A stretch of 46,609 bases of DNA from CARZYU01 sp964370085 (GCA_964370085.1 CAYJHI010000002.1:1-46609), one strand, 5' to 3'. Numbered from the stretch's first letter, positions 1-8,250 are shown. Notes: generated from the letters alone by a model not told the origin. Translations and numbers: made by a program.

Positions 1-1745
1 AAGCGGGAGTTGAACCTCAAACTGAAACAGTTTGGAGACAAGCTTCTGAATTTAAGGTACCTAGAATTATCTGTTGTAATAAAATGGGTAAAATGGGAGC
101 TGACTTTGCTTATAGTTTAACAACTATTAAGGATCGTTTAGGAGTTAATGCTAAGCCTATTCAATGGCCTATTGGTTCAGCTGATGAATTCAATGGAATT
201 ATTGATTTAGTTGAAATCAAAGCTTACCAATATGATGGTAATAAAGATGAAACTGCTAAGGAAATTGAAATTCCTGCAGAATTGGCGTCTTTAGTTGAAG
301 AAAAGCGTGCTGAATTAATTGATGCAGTTGCTGAATATGATGATGAAGTAATGGAAAAATATTTAGAAGGAGAAGAAGTTACTATTGATATGCTTAAAAA
401 GTGTATTAGAAATGGTGTTCTTGCTGCTGAATTTTTCCCTGTTGCTTGTTCAGATGCGCTAGGTAACATGGGTGTTAAGTTATTACTTGATGCTGTTATG
501 GAATATTTACCTAGTCCATTAGATATTCCATCTATTAAAGGTCATTCTATGGATGGTGAAGATGACGAAAGACATCCATCTGATGATGAACCATTCAGTG
601 CATTAGCATTTAAAGTTATGACAGATCCATTTGTTGGACGTTTAACTTTCTTCAGAGTTTACTCTGGTAAGTTATCTAGTGGTAGTTATGTACTTAACTC
701 TACTAAGAATACTAAAGAAAGAATTGGACGTATCTTACAAATGCATGCTAACAACAGAACTGAAATATCTGAAGTATTTACTGGTGATATTGCTGCTGCT
801 GTTGGTTTAAAAAATACAACTACTGGGGATACACTTTGTGATGAAAAGAAATCAATTATTCTTGAAAGTCTAATCGTGCCAGAACCAGTTATTCAATTGG
901 CGGTTGAACCTAAATCTAAGGGTGATCAAGATAAAATGGGATTAGCTTTACAAAAACTTGCTGAAGAAGATCCTACATTTAAAGTTCATACAGATCATGA
1001 AACTGGTCAAACAGTTATTGCTGGTATGGGTGAGTTACACTTAGATGTATTAGTTGATCGTATGAAAAGAGAATTTAGCGTTGAAGCTAACGTTGGAGCT
1101 CCTCAAGTTTCATACCGTGAAACTATTAAAGGTACTGCTGAATGTGAAGGTAAATACGTAAAACAATCTGGAGGACGTGGACAATATGGTCATGTTTGGA
1201 TCAAGTTTGAACCAAATCCAGATAAAGGGTACGAGTTTATAGATCAAGTTGTAGGTGGAGTTGTTCCTCGTGAATACATTCCAGTTGTTGATAAAGGTTT
1301 ACAAGAAGCCTTAACAACAGGGGTACTTGCTGGTTATCCTATGATTGATGTTAAAGCAACATTATATGATGGTTCATACCATGATGTTGACTCTAACGAA
1401 ATGGCGTTTAAGATCGCAGCTAGTTTTGCATTAAAAGAAGCTAAGAATAAATGTCAACCAGTTATTTTAGAACCAATTATGAAAGTTTCAGTTACAACAC
1501 CTGATGAATATTTTGGTAATGTAATGGGTGACTTAACATCTCGTCGTGGTAGACCACTAGGACAAGATTCAATTGGTAATGCTATCAAACTAAGTGCGAT
1601 GGTACCACTTTCTGAAATGTTTGGATATGCTACTAACTTACGTTCAAATACACAAGGTAGAGCTACATTCATTATGGAATTTGATCACTATGAAGAAGTA
1701 CCTAAAGGTATTGCTGAAGAGATCATTAAAAAGAGTGGAAATTAA
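1..1745 (+). CDS. fusA: Elongation factor G, 5'-truncated by window edge
   Basis: Translational GTPase that drives ribosomal translocation. The gene runs in from before the window; the first complete codon is at base 3, reading GVEPQTETVWRQ, a conserved EF-G G-domain segment, so roughly the first hundred residues are missing. Domains II to V are complete: the MTDPFVGRL start of domain II, the GMGELHLDV segment of domain III, and the SRRGR and PLSEMFGYAT segments of domain V. The C-terminal EEVPKGIAEEIIKK is typical of Bacilli EF-G. tuf follows, as in a str operon. One oddity: the guanine-specificity motif normally NKMD reads NKMG (bases 78-89), from one codon GGT where GAT is expected. The rest of the protein looks like the housekeeping copy. 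Confidence 0.97.
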   Translation, partial: AGVEPQTETVWRQASEFKVPRIICCNKMGKMGADFAYSLTTIKDRLGVNAKPIQWPIGSADEFNGIIDLVEIKAYQYDGNKDETAKEIEIPAELASLVEEKRAELIDAVAEYDDEVMEKYLEGEEVTIDMLKKCIRNGVLAAEFFPVACSDALGNMGVKLLLDAVMEYLPSPLDIPSIKGHSMDGEDDERHPSDDEPFSALAFKVMTDPFVGRLTFFRVYSGKLSSGSYVLNSTKNTKERIGRILQMHANNRTEISEVFTGDIAAAVGLKNTTTGDTLCDEKKSIILESLIVPEPVIQLAVEPKSKGDQDKMGLALQKLAEEDPTFKVHTDHETGQTVIAGMGELHLDVLVDRMKREFSVEANVGAPQVSYRETIKGTAECEGKYVKQSGGRGQYGHVWIKFEPNPDKGYEFIDQVVGGVVPREYIPVVDKGLQEALTTGVLAGYPMIDVKATLYDGSYHDVDSNEMAFKIAASFALKEAKNKCQPVILEPIMKVSVTTPDEYFGNVMGDLTSRRGRPLGQDSIGNAIKLSAMVPLSEMFGYATNLRSNTQGRATFIMEFDHYEEVPKGIAEEIIKKSGN

Positions 1746-1757
1746 TTAAATTAATAG

Positions 1758-1778
1758 CGAAGAGTTTTAAACTCTTCG
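1758..1778 (+). terminator. Hairpin between fusA and tuf
   Basis: Perfect 10-bp arms (CGAAGAGTTT and AAACTCTTCG) separated by one T, so a few central pairs must open into the loop. No strong T-run follows, so this may be an attenuator or processing site rather than a full terminator. Confidence 0.5.
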
Positions 1779-1824
1779 GTATTATAGATTATTTATCAAT
1801 TAAATGATAAATAGAAGAAAACAG

Positions 1825-1858
1825 TTGAAAAAATTTCAATTGTTAGGTAAAATATAAT
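1825..1858 (+). promoter_or_regulatory. Probable tuf promoter
   Basis: TATAAT at 1853-1858, 27 bases before the tuf start codon, in a gap of 140 bases after fusA. The upstream TTGAAA at 1825-1830 is 22 bases away, too far for a standard -35 box. It forms an inverted repeat with TTTCAA at 1834-1839. A separate tuf promoter inside the str operon is plausible; the -35 assignment is not secure. Confidence 0.5.
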
Positions 1859-1885
1859 AGAGAAAAAAGAAAAGGAGAAATAAAA

Positions 1886-3076
1886 ATGGCAAAAGAAAAA
1901 TTTAACCGTTCAAAACCACATGTTAACATTGGTACAATCGGTCACGTTGACCACGGTAAAACTACTTTAACTGCTGCTATCACTAAAGTATTATCAGATT
2001 ATAACTCTGCTTATGCAAGTTTTACTGATTATGCTAATATCGATAAAGCACCAGAAGAAAGAGAACGTGGTATTACAATTAATACATCTCACGTTGAGTA
2101 TCAAACAGATGCGCGTCACTATGCACACGTAGACTGTCCAGGACATGCTGACTATGTTAAAAACATGATCACAGGTGCTGCTCAAATGGATGGAGCTATT
2201 CTAGTTATCGCTGGTACTGATGGACCAATGGCACAAACTAGAGAACACATCTTACTTGCTCGTCAAGTTGGTGTACCTAAAATGGTAGTTTTCATCAACA
2301 AAGAAGATATGGTTGATGATGCTGAGTTATTAGACTTAGTTGAAATGGAAGTTCGTGATTTATTAACAGAATACGGATTTGATGGAGATAACACTCCAGT
2401 TATTCGTGGATCTGCATTAAAAGCTCTTGAAGGAGAACAAAAATATGTAGATGCTGTTTTAGAATTAATGAAACAAGTTGATGAATGGATTCCAACTCCA
2501 GAACGTGATAATTCAAAACCATTCTTAATGAGTATTGAAGATGTATTCACTATTACTGGACGTGGAACAGTTGTTACTGGACGTGTTGAACGTGGACAAT
2601 TAAATCTTAATGATGAAGTTGAAATCGTTGGATTAAAAGATACAACTAAAACAGTTGTTACTGGAATCGAAATGTTCAGAAAACAATTAGACTTTGCTGA
2701 AGCTGGAGATAATGCTGGAGTATTATTACGTGGTATTTCTCGTGATGACGTTGAACGTGGACAAGTTCTTGTTAAACCAGGAAGTGTTACACCTCATACT
2801 AAATTCAAAGCTGAAGTATATGTACTAAGCAAAGAAGAAGGTGGAAGACATACTCCATTCTTCGCAAACTACCGTCCTCAATTCTATTTCAGAACTACAG
2901 ACGTAACTGGAGTTATCGAGTTACCAGCTGGTACTGAAATGGTAATGCCAGGAGATAACATTTCAATTGATGTTGAGTTAATTCACCCAATTGCAATTGA
3001 ACAAGGAACTAAATTCTCTATCCGTGAAGGTGGAAGAACTGTTGGTGCCGGTGTTGTTTCTGAAGTTACTAAATAA
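1886..3076 (+). CDS. tuf: Elongation factor Tu
   Basis: GTPase that delivers aminoacyl-tRNA to the ribosome; 396 residues, the normal length. The P-loop GHVDHGKTTL lies near residue 20, followed by the switch II DCPGH, an intact NKED guanine-recognition motif and the GSALKAL motif, then the two beta-barrel domains ending in REGGRTVGAGVV. The start follows an AAGGAGA ribosome binding site. An ideal terminator closes the gene. The intact NKxD here contrasts with the altered motif in the neighbouring EF-G. Confidence 0.99.
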   Translation: MAKEKFNRSKPHVNIGTIGHVDHGKTTLTAAITKVLSDYNSAYASFTDYANIDKAPEERERGITINTSHVEYQTDARHYAHVDCPGHADYVKNMITGAAQMDGAILVIAGTDGPMAQTREHILLARQVGVPKMVVFINKEDMVDDAELLDLVEMEVRDLLTEYGFDGDNTPVIRGSALKALEGEQKYVDAVLELMKQVDEWIPTPERDNSKPFLMSIEDVFTITGRGTVVTGRVERGQLNLNDEVEIVGLKDTTKTVVTGIEMFRKQLDFAEAGDNAGVLLRGISRDDVERGQVLVKPGSVTPHTKFKAEVYVLSKEEGGRHTPFFANYRPQFYFRTTDVTGVIELPAGTEMVMPGDNISIDVELIHPIAIEQGTKFSIREGGRTVGAGVVSEVTK

Positions 3077-3095
3077 TTGAAGAAAAATACTAATT

Positions 3096-3118
3096 AAAGA
3101 CCTTTTGGTCTTTTTTTG
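3096..3118 (+). terminator. Rho-independent terminator of tuf
   Basis: Stem AAAGACC / GGTCTTT with a TTTT loop (3096-3113), continuing into an unbroken T-run to 3117. It closes the fusA-tuf unit. Confidence 0.92.
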
Positions 3119-3134
3119 TTTTATAGTAAATAAA

Positions 3135-3163
3135 TTGATTATACTATTAATAACTGTTATAAT
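3135..3163 (+). promoter_or_regulatory. Promoter of the FemX-like gene
   Basis: TTGATT at 3135-3140, a 17-base spacer and TATAAT at 3158-3163. The predicted start of transcription lies only a few bases before the AGGAGAG ribosome binding site, so the leader is very short. This also rules out the longer upstream start for the next gene. Confidence 0.8.
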
Positions 3164-3185
3164 ATTTATATTAATAGGAGAGTAT

Positions 3186-4400
3186 ATGTATAGATTTGTT
3201 GAAAATATTGATTTAGAAATTTATGAAAAATTTGTATATAACCATAATAAAAAGCATTTTATGCAAAGTTGTCATTGGGGTGAAGTGCAAAAATATAAGT
3301 CTTTTAAACCATATTATGTTGGTCTTTATAAAGATGACATTTTAGTAGCTGTTTCTTTGCTTTTAGAAAAGAAGATATTAGGTAAATTTGGATATATATA
3401 CTGTCCTAGGGGATTTATATTAGATTATAGTGATTTAGCTCTTATAAAGGCTTTTACGGACTATATTAAGACATTTACTAAAGAACATAAGAATTTCTTT
3501 TTTAGAATTGATCCGGATATTAAATTACAATGTATTGATGAAGATGCTAATGCTATTGAAGGGGACAATAACTTTGAGTTAGTTAATTATCTTAAATCTA
3601 TAGGGTATAAACATAAAGGTTTTTATAAAGAGTTTTTAGGTAGTCAACCTCGATATACTTATAGATTAAAATTAGATTCTGATATTGATAAAGTGTATAG
3701 TGGTTTTCATTCTACGACTAGAAAGATTTTAAATAAGAAGAATCAATTTGAATTAGATATTTATAAAGGTAGTAGCGAAGATGTTAAAGACTTTTATTTA
3801 ACAATGGAAAATACTGGTGCTGAACGTGGTATTGTACAATCTTCACTCGAGTATTATCAAAATTATTTTGATATATTAAACAAAAATAACATGAGTGATG
3901 TGTATATAGTTAAGGCTTCTATTTCTAAACTGAAAGAAGTTTATAAAAAGTTAATAACAATTCATGAGGATAAAAGAGAAAAGATTGTTAAGGAAAATGT
4001 ATTAGCAGATTTAAATAAAAAGATAGATAAATTAAAGTTAGAACTTGAGGAAATAAATTTAATAGAAGAAGATGAATTAGTTTTATCGTCAATTATGACA
4101 GCTAAATATAATGATTATGTTTGGACTATTCATGGTGGTAATAACACTAAACTTAAATTTTTGAATGCTAATTATTTAGTTTATTATCAAATAATTGAAG
4201 ATGCTGTTAGTGAAGGTAAATCTATGATTGATTTCTTTGGAACTACAGGTAACCCTGTTAAAGAAAATAGTTTATATGGTATCCATCTATTTAAGAAAAG
4301 ATTAGGTGGAGAATATACAGAATTTATAGGACAATTTGACTTTGTGACTAATAAATTATTATATTTTGCTTATCAACTATATATAAAAATAAAACGATAA
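3186..4400 (+). CDS. FemX/FemAB-type peptidoglycan bridge aminoacyltransferase
   Basis: Protein of 404 residues of the FemAB/MurM family, which adds amino acids from aminoacyl-tRNA to the lipid II stem peptide in the cytoplasm. Family signs are the FMQSCHWGEVQ segment near residue 25, the YCPRGF motif, and a helical hairpin insertion (roughly residues 245-300, rich in Lys, Glu and Leu) like the tRNA-synthetase-like arm of FemA. The C-terminal segment around DFFGTTGN and LFKKRLGGEY is also typical. I chose the ATG at 3186 because AGGAGAG lies directly upstream and the promoter overlaps the longer alternative start. The amino acid it transfers cannot be told from the sequence. Confidence 0.9.
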   Translation: MYRFVENIDLEIYEKFVYNHNKKHFMQSCHWGEVQKYKSFKPYYVGLYKDDILVAVSLLLEKKILGKFGYIYCPRGFILDYSDLALIKAFTDYIKTFTKEHKNFFFRIDPDIKLQCIDEDANAIEGDNNFELVNYLKSIGYKHKGFYKEFLGSQPRYTYRLKLDSDIDKVYSGFHSTTRKILNKKNQFELDIYKGSSEDVKDFYLTMENTGAERGIVQSSLEYYQNYFDILNKNNMSDVYIVKASISKLKEVYKKLITIHEDKREKIVKENVLADLNKKIDKLKLELEEINLIEEDELVLSSIMTAKYNDYVWTIHGGNNTKLKFLNANYLVYYQIIEDAVSEGKSMIDFFGTTGNPVKENSLYGIHLFKKRLGGEYTEFIGQFDFVTNKLLYFAYQLYIKIKR

Positions 4401-4431
4401 ATAACGAAAATAAAAAATAGAGGTGATTAAT

Positions 4432-5046
4432 ATGAATTATGAACAAATGGAAGCTTATATACCTGAATTTAATATCAATGGTGTTATAGGTGGAGTAACA
4501 GAATGGACAAAAGAAAATAGAAACACTGATCCTAATGCTTTTGAATTAGTTAATGTATTCTTGTTTGCAGGTAAATATGCTAGTGAAGGAAGTTTAATTG
4601 ATGATGAAAGTTTAACTGATTTATGGAACATACGTAGTGAAAGTTTTAAAAATATGGGAATTAGTGAAGACAATTTTGTTTATAAAATAGTTGAAGCTAG
4701 TTATGAATCTGCTATTAAAAGTGAATCTTTAGTTAGTGATCCAATTTCACATATTGCACTTAGAAGAACGGCAGGAGTTGGACTTTATTTAATGCAACAA
4801 AAAAGAGATACAGGTACTATGAATTATAATAATAGTGCTGAAATGATGGAATTATTAAAGGCGTCTGTCATATTAAAAGATAATCATCCAGATTTGTTTG
4901 AAGATGTTTCAGTGAGAGATTTTACTTCTTTAGTAGTTGATTTATGTCCAAAGGATAATTTATCAAACTTTCAAATGAAAGAGATTACTCATTATCAAAG
5001 TAAAATAAATGCACCAATAGTTAATGATTCATCTAAAATAATTTAA
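4432..5046 (+). CDS. Hypothetical acidic helical protein
   Basis: Protein of 204 residues that I do not recognise. It looks soluble, acidic and mostly helical, with no signal peptide, membrane segment or metal-binding pattern. The ATG at 4432 follows AGAGGTG at normal spacing, which favours it over the GTG at 4423. It lies 31 bases after the FemX-like gene with no terminator between them, so the two are probably co-transcribed, and a strong terminator follows. Any link to cell-wall branching is only positional. Confidence 0.8.
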   Translation: MNYEQMEAYIPEFNINGVIGGVTEWTKENRNTDPNAFELVNVFLFAGKYASEGSLIDDESLTDLWNIRSESFKNMGISEDNFVYKIVEASYESAIKSESLVSDPISHIALRRTAGVGLYLMQQKRDTGTMNYNNSAEMMELLKASVILKDNHPDLFEDVSVRDFTSLVVDLCPKDNLSNFQMKEITHYQSKINAPIVNDSSKII

Positions 5047-5050
5047 AATA

Positions 5051-5080
5051 AAAAAACTACACTAATGTGTAGCTTTTTTT
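5051..5080. terminator. Terminator shared by convergent genes
   Basis: Stem CTACAC / GTGTAG with TAAT loop at 5057-5072. An A-run precedes it and CTTTTTTT follows, so it can work on both strands: for the unknown gene on plus and desulfoferrodoxin on minus. Confidence 0.85.
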
Positions 5081-5441
5081 ATGCTTTCCAAAGTCCGTGT
5101 AAATTACAATATGCATATGTGTTTACTATTTCTTCTTCAGAGAAGAAAGTGACAGTTGGTTGATTAGTAGCATTTAAATATTTAATTTGTGTAGTACTTG
5201 CTGTTTCAATAGCGATCCATTCAATTAAATGTTCTTCCGTCATTGGATGTAATGTACTTCCTACTGATATTGTTACTTTATTTCCTTCTTGTATTATTTC
5301 AGGAATATGTTTTTCAACAGCAGCATCGGTTGTATTTGCAATTAATTCATGCATATTTTCATTACAACACATTATGGGAACACTACTATCTTTGATTTTT
5401 GTGATAATGTTTCCACAATGTTTACAAATATAAAATGTCAT
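5079..5441 (-). CDS. dfx: Desulfoferrodoxin (superoxide reductase)
   Basis: Small iron protein of 120 residues that reduces superoxide to peroxide without making oxygen, typical of anaerobes. The N-terminal desulforedoxin domain has four iron cysteines (C6, C9, C25, C26). The C-terminal catalytic domain has the Fe(His)4Cys ligands H45 (EKHIP), H65 and H71 (HPMTEEH), C112 and H115 (YCNLHGLW). Both iron centres are therefore present, making it the two-iron class. The ATG at 5441 follows a perfect AGGAGGT site; a longer open frame upstream has no such site. It diverges from pnuC and shares a terminator with the plus-strand gene. Confidence 0.95.
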   Translation of the reverse strand: MTFYICKHCGNIITKIKDSSVPIMCCNENMHELIANTTDAAVEKHIPEIIQEGNKVTISVGSTLHPMTEEHLIEWIAIETASTTQIKYLNATNQPTVTFFSEEEIVNTYAYCNLHGLWKA

Positions 5442-5454
5442 AGTTACCTCCTGA

Positions 5455-5484
5455 TTACATTTTAGCACAATTATATGATATAAT
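5455..5484. promoter_or_regulatory. Overlapping divergent promoters, dfx and pnuC
   Basis: On plus, TATAAT at 5479-5484 with a weak TTACAT at 5455-5460 (18-base spacer) serves pnuC. On minus, TATAAT lies at 5470-5475 (read as ATTATA on plus), without a clear -35 box. The two -10 boxes are only a few bases apart, so the polymerases would compete. Confidence 0.5.
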
Positions 5485-5508
5485 AACAATATATTTTGAG
5501 GTGTTGAC

Positions 5509-6141
5509 ATGAGAAAAAAAATAGAAATAATTATGTGTCTTTTGGCAAGTATAATCATCATATTTGTAAGTGTAATGTTTAACGCTGATCTTTTAGATAT
5601 TGTTATTTCAGTGGCGGGTATTTTTTATGTTTATTATATAGGGCAAAAGAAAGTTGTTGCCTACCTGTTTGGTATAACGAATGTAGTTCTTTTAGGTTTT
5701 AATTTGTTTAATAAGGAAATATATTTTAGTGCTTTTTATAATATTTTATATGGGTTACCTATTTTAATATATGGGCTATATTATTGGAAAAAGAAGACGA
5801 AAGGTGAAGAAATCAATCAATTATCTTCAAAAAAACGAATTATATTAACACTTTTAATGACTTTACCCTCATTTTTTGGTATAATAGTTGCTCTAATTAA
5901 CTCTGATTATATTTTAGGTGTCTTAGATATAACTACTACATATATGGGAGTTTTAGGATTATGGTTGTTGGCTAGGAAGTATATTGAGCAGTGGCCCGTT
6001 TGGATTGTATGTAATGCAATAAATTTTGTAATGTGGACAGTATTGACGTTTGAGGACACTGTGAATATTAGCGTTGCCGTAATGTGGTTTTTTTATCTAG
6101 TTAACTCTGTTTATGGTTATATTGTGTGGAAGGGGAAATAA
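5509..6141 (+). CDS. pnuC: PnuC-type nicotinamide mononucleotide/riboside transporter
   Basis: Integral membrane protein of 210 residues with about seven hydrophobic segments. PnuC proteins take up NAD precursors by facilitated diffusion. Family signs are the aromatic-rich ILYGLPILIYGLYYW stretch followed by a basic loop (KKKTKG), and the ARKYIEQWPVWIVCNAINF segment matching the conserved QW...N region. The start follows GAGGTG at good spacing. The next gene begins two bases after the stop, so the two are co-transcribed. The exact substrate is not decided by the sequence. Confidence 0.85.
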   Translation: MRKKIEIIMCLLASIIIIFVSVMFNADLLDIVISVAGIFYVYYIGQKKVVAYLFGITNVVLLGFNLFNKEIYFSAFYNILYGLPILIYGLYYWKKKTKGEEINQLSSKKRIILTLLMTLPSFFGIIVALINSDYILGVLDITTTYMGVLGLWLLARKYIEQWPVWIVCNAINFVMWTVLTFEDTVNISVAVMWFFYLVNSVYGYIVWKGK

Positions 6142-6143
6142 AT

Positions 6144-6941
6144 ATGAATAAAAGTTATATTGTTGATCAAAAAGGTTTTTTGGGAGATTTTTTAGTTAGT
6201 GTTGGTTATGCAAAAAAGGATGTTAAGAGATTACTTAGTAATAATAAAATTATTGTTAATGATAAAAAAGTATCGAAATATACTCATGAACTTAAAGGTA
6301 AGGAACAAGTTTCTGTTAATCTTACTAAAACTACTTTAGATATTGTTTATGAGGATGAATATATATTAGTAGTAGATAAGCCTGCTAATTTACTTACGGT
6401 TGCTACTTCTTCTAGTAATCATACGTTATACCGTCAAGTTAGTGACTATGTTAAACAAAAAAATAAAAATAATAAAGTTTTTATTATTAATCGTTTGGAT
6501 AGAGATACATCCGGATTAGTTATGTTTTCAAAGATACAAAAGATAAAATATCGTATGCAAGATACTTGGTCTGATGTTGTTAGAAAATATATGGCTGTTG
6601 TTGTAGGGAATACGGATGACAGTGGAGTTATTAAAAGTTATCTTAAAGAAGATAAAGGTTTTAATGTTAGAGAAAGTAAGGATGGTAAGTTAGCAATTAC
6701 TGAATATCGTAAAATTAAAGCTAATAATGAATTTACTTGGTTAGAAATTAATATTAAAACTGGTCGTAAGAATCAAATAAGAGTTCATTTAAAAAGTATT
6801 GGTTGTGTTATTAAGGGTGATGTTAAATATGGTGCTAGAAAAGATAGACGTATGTATTTACATGCTTATAAATTAGAATTTAAACATCCTGTTACTAATA
6901 AAGTGATAAAAATTAAAACTTTATTACCTCATGGGTTTTAA
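6144..6941 (+). CDS. RluA-family 23S rRNA pseudouridine synthase
   Basis: Enzyme of 265 residues that isomerises uridine to pseudouridine in RNA. An N-terminal S4 RNA-binding domain (about residues 12-58) is followed by the catalytic domain starting at VVDKPANLLT. The catalytic aspartate lies in NRLDRDTSG, where most relatives have HRLDRDTSG. The later GRKNQIRVHL motif is also typical. I chose the ATG at 6144 because GGAAGGGG lies just upstream. It is translationally close to pnuC and is followed by a strong terminator. Which RluA/RluD member and which target uridine cannot be told here. Confidence 0.93.
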   Translation: MNKSYIVDQKGFLGDFLVSVGYAKKDVKRLLSNNKIIVNDKKVSKYTHELKGKEQVSVNLTKTTLDIVYEDEYILVVDKPANLLTVATSSSNHTLYRQVSDYVKQKNKNNKVFIINRLDRDTSGLVMFSKIQKIKYRMQDTWSDVVRKYMAVVVGNTDDSGVIKSYLKEDKGFNVRESKDGKLAITEYRKIKANNEFTWLEINIKTGRKNQIRVHLKSIGCVIKGDVKYGARKDRRMYLHAYKLEFKHPVTNKVIKIKTLLPHGF

Positions 6942-6965
6942 AAAAGAGACTGAAAAGTCTCTTTT
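6942..6965. terminator. Terminator shared by convergent genes
   Basis: Stem AAAAGAGACT / AGTCTCTTTT with GAAA loop. It is symmetrical and sits between the plus-strand pseudouridine synthase and the stop codon of the minus-strand DUF2752 gene. Confidence 0.88.
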
Positions 6966-7323
6966 AAATTGCTCTTATATTATTAATTATTGTATTTATG
7001 ATAGCTATTAATACCAATATATACCAATATTTTGAAATATATTTTATTAAGTTTTCTTGATATTTGTTTTTATTAGTTATTATATCTTTTATGATAGCTA
7101 TTAGTGAATATATTAAAAATATAAAAATTGGTATTCCTAATATATTGTAATTGAATGATTTTATTAAATTTAATTGTAGTATCGCTTCGAATGATCTTGT
7201 TAAACCACATCCAGGACATGCTATTTTTAATATATGATGGAATGGACATGTATATTTTTCTAAGAAAATGATATAGAAAATGACTATTAATATTACTAAT
7301 AGCCATATTCCTTTTTTTATTAT
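6964..7323 (-). CDS. DUF2752 membrane protein, start codon unclear
   Basis: Open frame of about 118 residues with the DUF2752 signature CPGCGLTR preceded by a paired Cys (TCPFHH). Three hydrophobic helices: one at the N-terminus (IWLLVILIV), one after the motif and one at the C-terminus. No ATG, GTG or TTG starts this frame: upstream stops TAG and TGA bound it, and the candidates are ATA codons at 7323 and 7320, which overlap the stop of the TM2 gene, or ATT at 7332. An ATG at 7306 is in another frame and does not give the motif. TM2 and DUF2752 genes are often neighbours, so this is probably a real pair. It could be translated from a rare start by coupling, or be damaged by a small change. 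Confidence 0.7.
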   Translation of the reverse strand: MIKKGIWLLVILIVIFYIIFLEKYTCPFHHILKIACPGCGLTRSFEAILQLNLIKSFNYNILGIPIFIFLIYSLIAIIKDIITNKNKYQENLIKYISKYWYILVLIAIINTIINNIRAI

Positions 7324-7643
7324 TGGTTTAATTGATTGCCATCCACGTCTTCATTCATACTACCACAAAGGATCATAATACCTTCAATAAATCCCCAAAG
7401 TGCACCAAATCCACAAGTGAAAATAGTCACGATAATTTGAGTAACTCCTTTTCCTGAAAATCCTAAGTAAAAGCTATGTATTCCCCATCCTCCTAGAAAA
7501 ATTCCTAGTAGACCTGCAGTCATTTTACTTCTTCCGTTTGGATTGTTTCCAGGTGCTTTACTACCATTAACAAATTTTCCGCATTTTAAACAAATGTCAG
7601 CTCCTTCAGCTAATTTGCTTCCGCAATTTGAACAAAATTTCAT
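7320..7643 (-). CDS. Zinc-ribbon TM2 domain protein
   Basis: Membrane protein of 107 residues. The N-terminal zinc ribbon has C4, C7, C18 and C21; after a Gly/Asn/Pro linker comes a TM2 domain with two membrane helices around GGWGIHSFYLG and the short loop before IFTCGFGALWGFIEGI. TM2 proteins are common in bacteria but have no agreed function. The start follows AGGAGGGG. The last codons overlap the beginning of the DUF2752 frame, suggesting a two-gene operon of small membrane proteins. Confidence 0.92.
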   Translation of the reverse strand: MKFCSNCGSKLAEGADICLKCGKFVNGSKAPGNNPNGRSKMTAGLLGIFLGGWGIHSFYLGFSGKGVTQIIVTIFTCGFGALWGFIEGIMILCGSMNEDVDGNQLNQ

Positions 7644-7668
7644 TAGTTTCCCCTCCTCAACTAGCGTT

Positions 7669-7697
7669 ATTTTATCATATTATGTTTGTTTTTGCAA
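7669..7697 (-). promoter_or_regulatory. Promoter of the TM2-DUF2752 pair
   Basis: On minus, TTGCAA (7692-7697), a 17-base spacer, then TAAAAT (7669-7674, read ATTTTA on plus). It diverges from the hydrogenase operon promoter. Confidence 0.7.
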
Positions 7698-7710
7698 GAA
7701 AAATAGTTTC

Positions 7711-7740
7711 TTGTTTTTTTATGTCGGATAATGATATAAT
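7711..7740 (+). promoter_or_regulatory. Promoter of the hydrogenase operon
   Basis: TTGTTT at 7711-7716, an 18-base spacer and TATAAT at 7735-7740, 24 bases before the first hydrogenase gene. No operator repeat is obvious next to it. Confidence 0.65.
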
Positions 7741-7764
7741 TTAGGTATAAGATAGGAGACAAGT

Positions 7765-8250
7765 ATGAGCGATAAATGTCAATGTAATGGGTTAGATAAT
7801 TTTTTAAAAGAATTGTTTAAAAAATATAGTAGTGATAAAGATAATATGATTCAAATGCTTAATGAAATTCAGGATTATTATGGGTATGTTCCTCTTGATG
7901 TGCAAGAAAAATTAGCAGGTCATTTGAATGTTGAACTTGCTGAAGTTTATGGTGTAATAACGTTTTATGCTAGATTTTCGACTAAACCGAAGGGTAAATA
8001 TAATATATCGGTATGTATGGGTACGGCATGCTATGTTAAAGGTGCTGAGAAAATGTTAGATAGAGTAGTTGAGAAATTGGGAATATCAATAGGTGAAACT
8101 TCTGCTGATGGGAATTTTTCAATCGAAGAAACTCGTTGTGTAGGAGCCTGTGGACTTGCTCCTGTTTTTACCGTAAATGGGGAAGTTTATGGAAAAGGGA
8201 CGGTGCAGAAGGTTGATGAAATTATAGAAGGTTTGAAGAAGGAGGTATAA
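7765..8250 (+). CDS. hydC: NADH-linked hydrogenase subunit, NuoE-like [2Fe-2S] protein
   Basis: Thioredoxin-fold ferredoxin subunit of 161 residues that passes electrons between the flavin subunit and the rest of the complex. Cluster ligands are C84 and C89 (CMGTAC) and C125 and C129 (CVGACG). The N-terminal helical part (EIQDYYGYVPLDVQEKLA) is typical of the NuoE family. The start follows ATAGGAGA. The next gene begins immediately after the stop, and with the two following genes this forms a complete HydC-HydB-HydA set. Length is normal for the family. Confidence 0.93.
   Translation: MSDKCQCNGLDNFLKELFKKYSSDKDNMIQMLNEIQDYYGYVPLDVQEKLAGHLNVELAEVYGVITFYARFSTKPKGKYNISVCMGTACYVKGAEKMLDRVVEKLGISIGETSADGNFSIEETRCVGACGLAPVFTVNGEVYGKGTVQKVDEIIEGLKKEV

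Noticed and set aside
3105..3185. Longer N-terminus of the FemX-like gene with a hydrophobic stretch
   Set aside because: This would start inside the tuf terminator and cover the promoter; the ATG at 3186 has the ribosome binding site.
5442..5561. Longer N-terminus of desulfoferrodoxin
   Set aside because: It overlaps the divergent promoters; the AGGAGGT site and the family alignment support the start at 5441.
7008..7106. Repeated 16-base word TTTATGATAGCTATTA-like in the DUF2752 region
   Set aside because: Both copies encode similar hydrophobic helix residues (LIAII), so it is probably chance or coding similarity in AT-rich DNA.
7073..7306. Minus-strand open frame with ATG at 7306
   Set aside because: It is one frame away from the DUF2752 reading, which has the CPGCGLTR motif and three helices; its AAAGGA site is also too close to the ATG.
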